From: Nilaparvata lugens
Lineage: Eukaryota > Arthropoda > Insecta > Hemiptera > Delphacidae
Assembly: GCF_014356525.2 (NCBI RefSeq)
Contig: NC_052515.1
Coordinates: 25,656,065 to 25,720,064 of the forward strand
Length of the DNA stretch: 64,000 nt
Reading direction: 5' to 3'
Shown: one piece after another, positions 48,165-57,865 of the stretch
Layout of the letters: the number at the start of each line of letters is the position of its first letter
How positions within the stretch are numbered: the stretch's first letter is position 1
The notes under the pieces: model-generated
What the model was told of the DNA's origin: nothing
Database searches by the model: none
The model's input: the letters and a program-made list of their open reading frames with translations, nothing else
Translations under genes and position numbers: made by a program

Positions 48165-48516
48165 CTGTAAAGGGTCGCCGTCTACGTATCACCCCGACTA
48201 CCTGACACCTGGTCATTTTGGCCATAGGTGACTACTTTACCCTCGTAAAAATATACCATTGCCGACAAGTTGTCCCCCCGACTACTTGTCACCTACTAGA
48301 CCAAAGGTGCCAACTAGTCATGACCGTAAACGACAACTTCACACCTCGCACCCTCGCGTCAGAGTGTCCCCCCCGACTAGTTGTCACCTCCTTAGAAAGG
48401 AGACAAGTAGACGGGGATGGCTCACGTTAACTTGTCCCCTAAAAACCGGTTTTAAAAGGGGACAGGTTGACGGGGTGTCAAATAGTCGGGGTGGCGCCTA
48501 GTCGCGTTCCCGCTGT
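48165..48516. repeat. GC-rich repeat island with direct and inverted 'ccccgacta' units
   Basis: Units of the type ccccgacta(c/g)ttgtcacct occur several times in the first two thirds (near 48190, 48275 and 48370). Their inverse (gacaagtagacgggg, gacaggttgacggggtg, tagtcggggtggcgcc) fills the last third. The edges gtcgccgtctacg and cgcctagtcgcg also look inverted. It stands out against the AT-rich intron and is probably a foldback element with internal repeats. Confidence 0.7.
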
Positions 48517-48684
48517 AAACTATTGTTAATTAATCCGCAGTCTTGTACTTGGTCTGTTGTCCTCTTTCGATTATTATGCCAATCTCCCAATATGATTAGT
48601 GTTGTATTATAAAGTGAGTAAATGAAGTAATTAACTATAAGAGAAATGAATACAAAGGAATTAGCTGAGAGAGTAAGAAGTTAC

Positions 48685-48840
48685 CTGGAGTGAGCAGCCT
48701 GTGAGTAGCGATGGGTGATTCATTGCTGTCGTTGCTGTGGAAGCTGGATGAGTCTGGCACTTCACTACCCGGAACTTCCGTGATATTCGGCAGAGGTATC
48801 TGACTTGGTCGAACCCAGTCCGAGCAATCCCAGTGGTAAC
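48685..48840 (-). CDS. kug: fat-like cytoplasmic exon with the GYHWD motif
   Basis: The exon is 156 bases with a 3' splice site (tttttattag) and a gtaact donor, phase 1 at both ends. It reads GYHWDCSDWVRPSQIPLP, then NITEVPGSEVPDSS and a Ser/Asn-rich end. The human FAT1 tail has the equivalent block NGYHWDTSDWMPSVPLPDI, so this exon is the best evidence that the gene belongs to the FAT1/2/3-Kugelei class and not to fly Fat/FAT4. Confidence 0.93.
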
Positions 48841-49127
48841 CTAATAAAAAGTAATAGATTTCCCGAATCATTTTACAAAGAATTGAAACTATAAAGAAAC
48901 TTAGAAAACAAATCCAACACATGAAAAGGAAGATGATAAATCCTACTTTTGATTTTGTCGATGATATCCATAGGACACTCAGAATGCTCTCCGATTAACT
49001 GAAAAACTGCTGTTTGATAGAATCGCGGTCAATCGGAAGGACACTCTAGATACTTTGACGATAAATATGTCGACCGGCAATTGTTAAGTGTGAAAACGGC
49101 CAATCTCATGACCTATTGTATTAAGCT

Positions 49128-50284
49128 CGGGACACATATAACCGCACCGAGCCCGTGCCGAGGTACGACTGAGCTACGTCTGTGACACGGTGATGATGGT
49201 AGGAGAACACACATATCCGTGCGACAGCCGAGCGGCAGCAGTGTCTCAGTTCTGTTGTAGTGCTACTGCGGTCTGATTTCTGTATGTGTTAAACTATTGT
49301 TAATAATAAAACACTATTAAAGCTTGTTACATCCAATTTAAATTTATATTTTTCAATTTTAAACTAATTACCTGTAGACACAGAAGATGAGAATCATAGT
49401 GCTGGTATATATTATTTCGGTGCATAACAATACCACAATCAGTCATGTATCGTGAATATATATCAGCAATAAAATTGTTATCTTCTGCCTTATGTATCTA
49501 AACGTACCGTAATTCAAAATCAAAATCTTCATTTTGCCAAAATACAAAATCACTTGAAATACTTCAAATCATTAATACAATAATAACTGAAATATTCAGT
49601 AGATACATAATCATCAAAATGAATAATACATTTCGATTGAATAAATAGAATTGGCACAGCTATTATTTATTACTATTTATACTATTATTATTATTATTAT
49701 TATTTAGCACTATTTATTACTATTAATAAATATTTTTTTTAATTACTTTTAAATTTAAAATTCAAGACACATTCATGGGTTCCTTATTTTATACTTTTTG
49801 TTTTTTATTTTATTATTTATTATATTATAAAATTATTTATTTACTTAACAAAATTATTGATAAAATTATGTATTGGTGCATAACAATACCACAATCAGTC
49901 CTTATTTTATACTTTTTGTTGTTTATTTTATTATTTATTATATTATAAAATTATTTATTTTATATCATTATTTATATATTTTGGTTCAACTTGTTTTTCC
50001 GTTCAACCATATTTCTCATCACTTTGATCGTACAAAACTGTAAAATTCCATATCTCTTCAATCAGTTTTTTACTCTCCATGTTACACGAGCCCGCAGCGT
50101 CTCCGTCAAAAGGATAACTGAACTAGTCGGTGACGGCTCGGGCAACAAACACGGTGACGGTGCTGACGCGGTGCGGTAGTATGTGTCCCTACACGTTTGA
50201 AAGCATTTGTTTTCTCACTCGCCGTAGTACGTCCGTCACACGGCCGTGCCGCACCGCGGGCTCGGTGCGGATATGTGTGTCCCG
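49128..50284. mobile_element. 1.15-kb element with gggacacatat ends, in a fat-like intron
   Basis: The left end cgggacacatataaccgcac...cgagcccg is inverted at the right end as cgggctcggtgcggatatgt...gtgtccc. The centre is AT-rich with its own direct repeats: gcataacaataccacaatcagt at about 49421 and 49876, and ccttattttatactttttgt at about 49783 and 49902. The GC-rich sub-terminal parts have short open frames only. It is non-autonomous. Confidence 0.82.
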
Positions 50285-50539
50285 GCCATAAGTCAGTTTC
50301 ACTGAGAACCTTTGAGAGACTATTTGATTTGATTTTTCTCCTCCATAGTCCATTTTTGTTTTGATTTTCGACCGTCAGCATAGGTAAGTGTGAAAACGAA
50401 CAATCTATCATGACCTGTTGTATCAGTCTGACTCACTGAGAGCCTTTGAGAGAGACTATTTGATTGGATTTTTCTCCTTCATAACTTTGTTAGTTTCATT
50501 TTGACAAACTATATAAATATAAATTTTAATTTTAGTTAC

Positions 50540-50653
50540 CTTGATGACCTTGGTGAGGCCAGTCGGTTGCCACAATTCTGTTGGCATCATCCTCCACGCA
50601 GCTCAGGGAACGTCTCGTTGTTCTTGGAGGATTGTCTGAGCCACGTTTCAGAT
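50540..50653 (-). CDS. kug: fat-like cytoplasmic exon
   Basis: The exon is 114 bases between aatttgcag and gtaactaa. In phase it reads LKRGSDNPPRTTRRSLSC, then VEDDANRIVATDWPHQGHQ. The last base joins the next exon to complete Gly of GYHWD. The basic RTTRRS segment and the VEDD segment are typical of unstructured cadherin tails. The single reading frame with matching phases on both sides supports it. Confidence 0.85.
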
Positions 50654-51234
50654 CTGCAAATTCAATTGAAAAATAAATTAATTATTGACAGATTCATGAA
50701 AATAGTTTATAAAATAGTAAAAGAATTAGACGCTTATCATATCATTAAATTGATACTGAAGCTATCAATTCATCAGCTCTCTGTCCGACAGTAAATCATA
50801 GACAGAGTTTATAAAAATAGTTTATAAATAGTACCAGAGAAAGACGCTTATTAGTATCATATTATCGAATTAATAATGAAGCTATAGATACCAGCTCTCT
50901 GATTGTATCTTATTTTTCTCCAATTTATCTTCAACTGAGAAGTCCAACTAGGACGCTAGCGCTAGTATTTGTGCGTAGAATTCAACTCATCAACGTTAAA
51001 CAATTTGCGTCTGGTAATTCATTTAAGCTAACTATACTTAGTAGCAAGATTGACAGCTTATTTCAATTCAGTTTTCAAAACGTCTGACTACTATCCGTTT
51101 TCACCCACCCACCCTGAAGCACTTGTGAGATATGAGGTTCTCACTTTGCTAGTGTTAACTTTGTTGTTAACTTGCTAACACTTTGTTAACAGCTAACTAT
51201 TGATACATGAACGACTATTTTTATTTATTCTTTT

Positions 51235-51350
51235 ATTCTTTATTGATTGATTCACACAATAAGTACATCATCAAAATGATAGGGAGAGGAAAAATAAGGT
51301 AAGTAACCGTGTGCTATTCCTCCCCCCAAATTTAGATAAGGTTACACATA
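51235..51350 (-). repeat. Inverted copy of the 32250 repeat
   Basis: Read on the minus strand, it gives aaatttgggggg...atagcacacggttactta then cttatttttcctctccctat and a tail like that of the copy at 32250-32360. It sits in a fat-like intron. Confidence 0.6.
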
Positions 51351-51454
51351 GTCCGAAATATACACATAGTCAAATTTAGATGCTTCAAAACCAAACATAG
51401 AAGAAATATTTCACATGATATATTCTAAACTTGATATTTTTCAATAAAACTGAC

Positions 51455-51545
51455 CGTTGTTGATTTTTGGTTTGATTACTATAGAGGTTGCAGAGATATT
51501 CGGGAGTAATGTACTGTATTATATCCAGTTCATTACATATTAAAT
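51455..51545 (-). pseudogene. Degenerate extra copy of a fat-like exon 3' end (copy 1)
   Basis: On the minus strand the segment ends ccaaaaatcaacaacg and then gtcagtt, as exon 51974-52157 does, and contains tcccgaatatctctgcaacc, aligning with the PPDYLRNL segment. Indels change the splice phase relative to the real exon, so it looks decayed. It is the oldest-looking of three direct copies at spacings of 329 and 190 bases. Confidence 0.55.
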
Positions 51546-51783
51546 TTCATTCACTTAGTTTTTAAAATATATCTCAAGTTTCAAAGAGAAACTTACTTAA
51601 CCTATTTCGGACTATGTGTTATCCGAATTTCATTTTGATAATGTACTTATTGTATAAATGAATGAATAAAGATAATATTTCTGTAATCTTCTTAAAATGT
51701 ATGTATTCAGGACTACTTATCCTATTTATTTCTGTTATATTACAATGAATTTTTAAAATATCGTATTTTCGAATATAACTGAC

Positions 51784-51870
51784 CGTTGTTAATCTTGTGT
51801 TGGTTGTTGGTGTGATTGTGATTCAAGTTACGGAGATTTTCAGGAGGAAAATTATCCTGCTCATTACATC
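51784..51870 (-). CDS. kug: Possible alternative exon: second copy of the fat-like exon 3' end (copy 2)
   Basis: Read on minus it gives EQDNFPPENLRNLNHNHTNN then QHKINN, with the same gtcagtt donor and same phase as exon 51974-52157 (which reads ELENVPPDYLRNLNRNHTNN there). Codon alignment shows nine third-position synonymous changes against a handful of amino-acid changes, and no stop codon. No clear 3' splice site is visible; candidate AGs lie at gagcag, aatttag and ctatcag upstream. It may be a mutually exclusive exon or a recent duplicate. Bounds are approximate on the 5' side. Confidence 0.4.
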
Positions 51871-51973
51871 TAAATTTCCATTTTACAAAGTTTTTTAGAA
51901 CTCTTCTGATAGTTTTCTAGGTAAATATTTCAATTTCTTATTTCTGAAGCGAATATTTTTTAATATAACTGAC

Positions 51974-52157
51974 CGTTGTTGATTTTGTGTTGGTTGTTGG
52001 TGTGGTTGCGGTTCAAATTGCGGAGGTAGTCTGGCGGGACATTCTCGAGTTCATCGCCAGCCGAGCCATAACTTCGCAGGGTGTCCAAGTTGTTCAGAGG
52101 TGGCGAATAGATCTCATTGTTACAGCTGGCAGCGTACGAAACGGGGCGCTGGGGACA
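51974..52157 (-). CDS. kug: fat-like cytoplasmic exon
   Basis: The exon is 184 bases between ttttgcttccag and gtcagtt, phase 0 to phase 1. It reads CPQRPVSYAASCNNEIYS, then PPLNNLDTLRSYGSAGDE, then LENVPPDYLRNLNRNHTNN. The QRPVSYA segment corresponds to VRPISYTPS in human FAT1. Partial copies of its 3' half sit in the following intron. Confidence 0.9.
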
Positions 52158-52296
52158 CTGGAAGCAAAACATCACTATGAATAATAATAATCTATCGTAT
52201 CTCAAAGTGTTATCTAGAATAACAGGTTCGTGCGCACATGCAACTGAGAAAGTACATAAAAACAAGTCTCGTAAGATTAATTGATATAAGCCTAGA

Positions 52297-52800
52297 CTAT
52301 AGTGAGGTCCACGTTATAATGACAGTGTGTGATTTGCAATGGTGTTGCTATCCTTGTCTATCATTCAACAAAGCAGATGGCGCTATCTCTTCCACGCTTT
52401 GCGATGTTGCCACATCGTTTATCAACAATGTAGAAATTCAACTAATTGACAAACACCCGGTTGCACAAAATCCGGTTAAATTTTAACCGTGATTAACTTC
52501 ACGAGAACCAATCAGAGAATGCGTTTTTGATAAAACGGCTTCTCTGATTGGTTCTCGCGGAATTAATCACGGTTAAAATTTATCCGTCTTTTGTACAACC
52601 GGGCCAAAATATTTATTCTCATCATGAAAACTTATTATTAAATCTTCAAAAAAATATTTTCTTGGCAAATAAATATGATTAACTATTTTCAACAATAATG
52701 AACAATTAAATTCATCAAATATACCAGTATCAGCTGTTTGGGTGGCAACCCTTTTCTCCTATCTTCCTACACTGCCATTATAACGTGGACCTCACTATAG
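52297..52800. mobile_element. Family A element carrying a nested second element
   Basis: The ends are ctatagtgaggtccacgtta and the inverse taacgtggacctcactatag. The left interior (ggtgttgctatccttgtcta) is the inverse of the right interior of other copies, so this copy lies in the opposite orientation. An unrelated foldback element interrupts it at 52457-52606. Confidence 0.87.
52457..52606. mobile_element. Nested element with cccggttgcac ends
   Basis: The left end cccggttgcacaaaatccgg is inverted at the right end as ccgtcttttgtacaaccggg. Inner arms carry aaattttaaccgtgattaa and its inverse, plus gagaaccaatcagagaa and its inverse. It lies inside the Family A copy, so it arrived later. The gcaccggttgcac type of end is common in insect miniature elements; this is from memory and unsearched. 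Confidence 0.87.
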
Positions 52801-52811
52801 AATAACTACTA

Positions 52812-53079
52812 TCATAGAGGAACAATAGCATAAGTAGATATCCCATGGTATAGGACGTTTATGTCGCAACTTTTACTGTTATTTCAAGCCGATAGTCCAC
52901 ATAGTTCTTTCCTGTGAAGCTTTATGACGCTGGTAGTCTCTAATATTGTGCCGTTCATACACTCTTACCCGGTCAAAACAGTAGAAATCGACTATAATCG
53001 GCTTGAGATAACAGTAAAAGTTGCGACGTAAACGCCCTATACCATGGGATATCTACTTACGCTATTGTTTCTCTATGCT
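52812..53079. mobile_element. Family B foldback element, copy 2
   Basis: The left end catagaggaacaatagcata is inverted at the right end as acgctattgtttctctatg, with gatatcccatggtatagg inside both arms. The direct repeat ctactat at both edges looks like a target-site duplication. Confidence 0.88.
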
Positions 53080-53087
53080 ACTATCAA

Positions 53088-53540
53088 TAAGGTCCACGTT
53101 ATAATGGCAGTGGAGAATGATAGGATATCAGCGTTGCCGATCCTCTGCCTTGCCACTGCCTTCTAGAGAAGATAGCTGATACCGGTATATTTGATGTCTA
53201 AACATTATTGTTTAAAATAATCAATATAATATAATATATATTATACAATAACAAAATACATTTTAAACAATAATGTTCAGTCAATGTTACATCAAATATA
53301 CCGGTATCAGCTATCTTCTCTAGAAGGCAGTGGCAAGGCAGAGAATCGGCAACGCTGTTATAAATATATTATATTTAATTTGCCAAGAAAAAATATTTTT
53401 TCGATGTTTTAATAATACATTTTGAGACTGAATATTTTGCTATTTAATTATATTTTTACATTGTTGAGAAACGATCTGGCAACGTTGCGGAGCTGGAAAA
53501 GGATAGCGCTATCTTCTTTGTCAAATGATAGACAATAATT
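53088..53540. mobile_element. Family A element, right end missing, with a long internal hairpin
   Basis: The left end is aaggtccacgttataatggc and the copy ends after gacgatctggcaacgttg...gatagacaa without the terminal inverse motif. Within it, 53131-53217 is inverted almost perfectly at 53262-53356. Confidence 0.8.
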
Positions 53541-53729
53541 ATGGATTTATTTCCAAGTCTCAACATTATATCAATGAGTTTATTCTGTTCAGTTGAAAAA
53601 ATTACTGTATAAATATTATAATGTTTATAGTTATGGTAAAAAGCAAGGAACTTTAACGGTGTAGGAGGAACCGAGCTTTTTATTCTTACTGAACCATTTT
53701 TAGAAATAAGATTGATAACAACATGCTTG

Positions 53730-53760
53730 AAGACGTTTAGCTCAGCGGTAAGCGCATGAT
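53730..53760 (+). repeat. tRNA-like A-box, probable SINE or tRNA remnant
   Basis: The segment tttagctcagcggtaagcgc matches the D-arm and A-box of a tRNA gene. I cannot find a convincing B-box (ggttcgannc) at the expected distance, nor an acceptor stem. A retroposon-like tail with (aaat)n lies about 300 bases downstream at 54050-54080. It is most likely a decayed tRNA-derived SINE. Confidence 0.45.
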
Positions 53761-53899
53761 ATCACCATAATAATTATGAATTGTGACTCTATTAATCAAT
53801 TAATAATTGGATAGTAATTGTAAAATGATTCGTTCATTGAAAAGAAAAGAGAAAAAAAGAAAAGTCAGGTAAAGATTTCAGATTTTTATTGAAAAAAGA

Positions 53900-54082
53900 G
53901 CTTCTATCCATATGTGCCTACTCAGTGGAGGAATATAAAGATTTTTACAAACCTCAAGATGGAGGTTTAAGAAGATAGATAACATGTTGCTGTTTGATTA
54001 ATGACAAATTGACATATCCTTATACCCCTTTTACAAGTGGTCGGTGGATGAAATAATAATAAATAAATAAATAAATAAATTG
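53900..54082 (+). mobile_element. Retroposon 3'-end-like fragment with (aaat)n tail
   Basis: The segment containing ttaagaagatagataacatg, ttgacatatccttatacccc and aagtggtcggtggatgaaat ends in (aaataaat)n. A unique block followed by a short simple-repeat tail is the usual SINE/LINE end. With the A-box at 53735 it could form one SINE. Confidence 0.5.
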
Positions 54083-54256
54083 GATAAGTGAAAAGCACTC
54101 GGGACTTTTGTTTGACAAGTAGTCGCTAGTTGCTTAGCACTACTAACTTCCTTTTATGTGTTTTAAAAATCCTTATGGTTTGGGAACTAAATAAAATTAG
54201 ATCGATTTGTAGGTGATTTTCAGATTGTTGAATATTGATTAATGAGTAATTAATAC

Positions 54257-54374
54257 CAGTTGTGTGACAGGCGACACTTCCAGGTTGCTCAATTTTGACG
54301 TCCTCTTGATGTCTGGATTGAGAACTGGTGGACTCTTGTTCAGTCTTGTTACTCGTGTCGTGTTCCTGCAGCGT
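54257..54374 (-). CDS. kug: fat-like juxtamembrane cytoplasmic exon
   Basis: The exon is 118 bases between ttatctacag and gtattaat. One base completes the Arg codon begun in the transmembrane exon. It then reads RCRNTTRVTRLNKSPPVL and NPDIKRTSKLSNLEVSPV. A basic stop-transfer cluster directly follows the membrane helix, as expected for a type I receptor. An overlapping open frame of similar length in another phase is not compatible with the neighbours. Confidence 0.87.
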
Positions 54375-54749
54375 CTGTAGATAACAATTATGCAAACATT
54401 TCAGTTAGTAATATACATTATACCGGTACTAACATTGATAATGCAATTTTCCACTCTGAATAAAAAGACTAGATGAAGTCTAAAAACATGTTATTCAGTA
54501 TGGATAACTACCACAACATCACCATGACAACTAATAAAAAAGTATTTGCACTTCTGAAAAATAATAATAAAACTATTATAAATCTCTCACGAAGGAACGG
54601 TGTTTCAAACGAGTAGTAGCCTAAGTAGACTTTCCTAAGGTGACTGTCGGAGATTGTGAATACCGACCTCTTAATCTTATGAAGATTATTACTATAAGGT
54701 TATTTACCTACTATATTTATGCATTTGAGCATAGATTAAATCTTTTTTA

Positions 54750-55577
54750 AATTTTTATATACGGTATATAAAAGCGAAATGGCATTCACTCACCGACTGA
54801 CTGACTGACTCACTCACTCGCAGAACTATAAATCTACCGGACCAAGAACGTTCAAATTTGGTAGGTATGTTCAGTTGGTCCTTTAGAGGCGCACTAAGAA
54901 CGGATTTGGAAAACTTCCAAATATACCCCCAAAATCTGCGTTTTTTAGCGTTTTCTCAGCTTTATCGAGAACAAATGAACAGAAATTGTTCAAATTTAGT
55001 ACAGATGCTAAGCTAGGGTGTAATAATGTTGTGTTAGAAGGGATTTTAAATAAAGCCAAAGATACGCCCAAAATCTGCGTTTTTCCAGCGTTTTTTTGGC
55101 TTTTTCTTAGATTTATCGAGAACAAATGAACAGAAATTGTTCAAATTTACAACAGAAGCTCAGCTAGGGTGTAATAATGTGTTAGAAGGAATTTAAAATA
55201 ACGTAAAAAAATACGCCACAAAATATGCGTTTTTCCAGCGTTTTTTTTGCGTTTTCTCACCTTTTTCTAAAATTGATGGAAATATATTCAAAAATTCAGT
55301 TTAAAGGTTTAGCTGAGGTGGGAAAATTTTAAAGGCTAGACTGGAGTACAATAATTCTCATGATATACTAACGAAGTTTTCCACCCTGCACTAAATAATT
55401 GAAATTAATCGGTGATTGAATCGAGCGAGTAAGAACTTTAACTTTCTGATGGAATGAAGTATGCAGGCAAGCGAAGCGAGCCCGCTGATCTCATTTTTGG
55501 ACGATCCAGTCGGGCGTCCAGGGGGCGGAGCCCCCTGGCTAGACGGACATGACGAGCGAAGCGAGCCTGACGGCTAG
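54750..55577 (+). mobile_element. Non-autonomous Helitron-like element
   Basis: The 5' part (aaagcgaaatggcattcact, a cactgactg array, ctaccggaccaagaacgttc) matches 17206-17460. The 3' end has a GC-rich hairpin, gggggcggagccccc, then gcgaagcgagcctgacgg and terminal CTAG, followed by T. Helitrons end in CTRR with a hairpin close by and insert between A and T. The interior has three diverged direct repeats of about 150 bases (agaacaaatgaacagaaatt, cagctagggtgtaataatg) at about 54915, 55070 and 55205. There is no Rep/helicase frame. The exact 5' edge is uncertain. Confidence 0.75.
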
Positions 55578-55587
55578 TAACTATTAT

Positions 55588-55868
55588 CATAGAGAAATAA
55601 TAGCGTAAGTAGATATCCCATGGTATAGGGCGTTTATGTCGCAACTTTTACTGTTATCTCAAGCCGATAGTCCACGTGGTTCTTTCCTATAAAGCTGTGT
55701 GACACTGGTAGTCTCTCATATTGTGCCGTTCATACATTCTCACCCCGCCAAAACATTAAAAATCGACAATAATCGACAGTAATCGGCTTGAGATAACAGT
55801 AAAAGTTGCGACATAAACGCCCTATACCATGGGATATCTACTTACGCTATTGTTTTCTCTATGCTATT
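55588..55868. mobile_element. Family B foldback element, copy 3
   Basis: The left end catagagaaataatagcgta is inverted at the right end as acgctattgttttctctatg; the arms carry gatatcccatggtatagg. The edges show ctattat on both sides. It begins about 10 bases after the CTAG end of the Helitron-like element, with ctattatcat between them. Confidence 0.88.
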
Positions 55869-56059
55869 ATTTATAATATCATGAATAAGGATATCATTTC
55901 GTTTTTATTTCTAATTAAATAAATTAACATTTTCTTAATTTTTATGTACCGTATGTATATTAGGTTAAGTGCAGTAGCATACTTATATTTATTTTAATGA
56001 AGATTTTTTGTATTTTGTTTTTGGCAAATAAATTCATTCATTCAAAAGGATGAAACATG

Positions 56060-56190
56060 TTTGTGTTAAGCCTAGTCCAAACTTGGCCCAGTTGCTGGCC
56101 CAGCCTGGTGAGCTTAGCTGCGTTGGTCTTGCCATCCCCACTGCGAATCAAGGCCAATGGTAGCCAACGTTGGCAAGTGCTCACTACACG
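56060..56190. repeat. Diverged inverted segment with ggccca/tggcc motifs
   Basis: The segment aacttggcccagttgctggc...gcgttggtcttgcc...caaggccaatggtagccaac has paired GGCC-rich arms and resembles the element at 57600-57748. It is likely an old copy of the same type. Confidence 0.4.
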
Positions 56191-56338
56191 AAGCGCCGCA
56201 TTCAAAATAGCAAATTGAAAATAGAGTTGAAGGTTGAAAATATTAACTAGAGGGAAAACAATAAAAAAGTAACGCAATAACAAAATTCACAGAAAATTGA
56301 CTCAAAAATCACAACTCAATTACACAGTACACAGAAAA

Positions 56339-57558
56339 CTATAGTGAGGTCCACGTTATAATGGCAGTGTACAATTGACAATACTGTTGCTGTACTTTCC
56401 TATCATACAACGAAACAGATAGCGCTATCTCTCTCTCTCGCTTTTCAATGTTGTCCGTTTGCCAGAATATTTTATTTTTACTTTTGACAGTGACTGTACA
56501 AAAGTAGACAACAATATTCTCAGCCCCCATTTTTGTTTTCTTTATTCTATCAAAATATTTGTGTACACAAGTCGTATAATTGATTTAAAATGTATTTTTG
56601 AAACAATGAAATAATTTTTAGACATTACCGTATGAGAAACACAAAAAATTAAGAAATAATATGGTGTTAGAGTTTAATTATTGAAGTTTTGTTTTAATTA
56701 GGTTTGATTATTTATTATTGAGTTTATTGTTTTATGATTGTTGGCATTATTGATTTTGTTAACAGTATATACGTATTTATTTTTAGTGTATACTTTTCTA
56801 TTCATATTTTAAAATTTTTCACAAATATATTGATAACCGACTCCTGGCAGACAACCTTCTCGGTTATGCCAAAATTGAATGGCTTAGTTTGTTTTCTTAT
56901 TTCCTTGAATAATCAATTATGCATATGAAATGTATTTTATGATTTTTTTGTTTTTTATTCTTAGCTTTGTTAAATAAAGGCCTTTTTTATTCATATTCAT
57001 TATTTTATATAACACAAATTAAGATACCTGAAGTGACATAAAGTTGATAACTAACCATCCTACACTTCATCCATGCTTCAGTTAGCCTATACGTATAGGT
57101 AAGACCTACTCGTACCGGTATAAATAATATTGAAAGGTTATTTCAGAATTATTTCCATTGAAATTACTTATTTCAAATAGGATATATATTTTTCTATTAT
57201 TTAGAAAAAAAAATGGAATAGAATAACTACCAAATAACTTAATTTCTGTAGTTTTGGAATTCAGATTGTTGTATCACAGCTTTTCAAATTAGCCGCCATT
57301 TCAGGTTTGTATAAAAATAAAAATCTGATCTCAGTTATGAAAGCAAATTTTCGTAACAAATTATGAAAAAATATATTTTCTTGATTAATTTGACATTAAA
57401 TTGATTATTTTATCAAGTTAATGATAATTATTATTAGATCAAATTTAATGGGATGAATTAAGTAACAGCTGTATACACTCAGTAGCAAAATGGAGAGACT
57501 TGGCAAAGTTTTTCTCCTATCTTTCTTCACTGCCATTATAACGTGGACCTCACTATAG
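56339..57558. mobile_element. Family A element, longest form (1.2 kb)
   Basis: The ends are ctatagtgaggtccacgtta and the inverse taacgtggacctcactatag. The left interior starts like that of the 52297 copy (gtgtacaattgacaat and a tcctatcat...gatagcgctatctc block). The interior is AT-rich with frames of at most about 64 codons and none resembles a transposase, so it too is non-autonomous. Confidence 0.83.
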
Positions 57559-57599
57559 CAGAGCAGACGACAAAACAGGAAACAGTACGCATTGATTGA

Positions 57600-57748
57600 C
57601 TAGTGTGGATGGATGGTTTGCCAGCGCTGGCCTTTACTGGTTCGTTGGCCCAAGCTGGGCTGGCCTCCGCGCGGAAAAAAATCCGCGGTGGGCAACGAAG
57701 GCCAATGAAGGCCATCACTGGCAGACCACCCATCCATACATTGCCGCT
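57600..57748. mobile_element. Foldback element with gtgtggatggatggtttgcc ends
   Basis: The left arm tggatggatggtttgccagc, then ctggccttt and cgttggccca, is inverted on the right as gggcaacgaaggcc, catcactggcagacca and cccatccatac. A GC palindrome (cgcgcggaaaaaaatccgcg) lies at the centre. It sits right behind the Family A element, close to the transmembrane exon. Confidence 0.82.
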
Positions 57749-57865
57749 TGGCCAATACCTAGATGCGGTATAACAGAGACTCACGTCTTTCTTATTGGCT
57801 GAAAAAGTTTCACTGTTGTCCCTTGATGCACAAATTGAGCTACCAAATTCTGGATAAATTCTCAC

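Noticed and set aside
48218..48501. Overlapping Pro/Thr/Arg-rich frames in the GC-rich island
   Set aside because: They follow from the ccccgacta repeat units and lie antisense in a fat-like intron.
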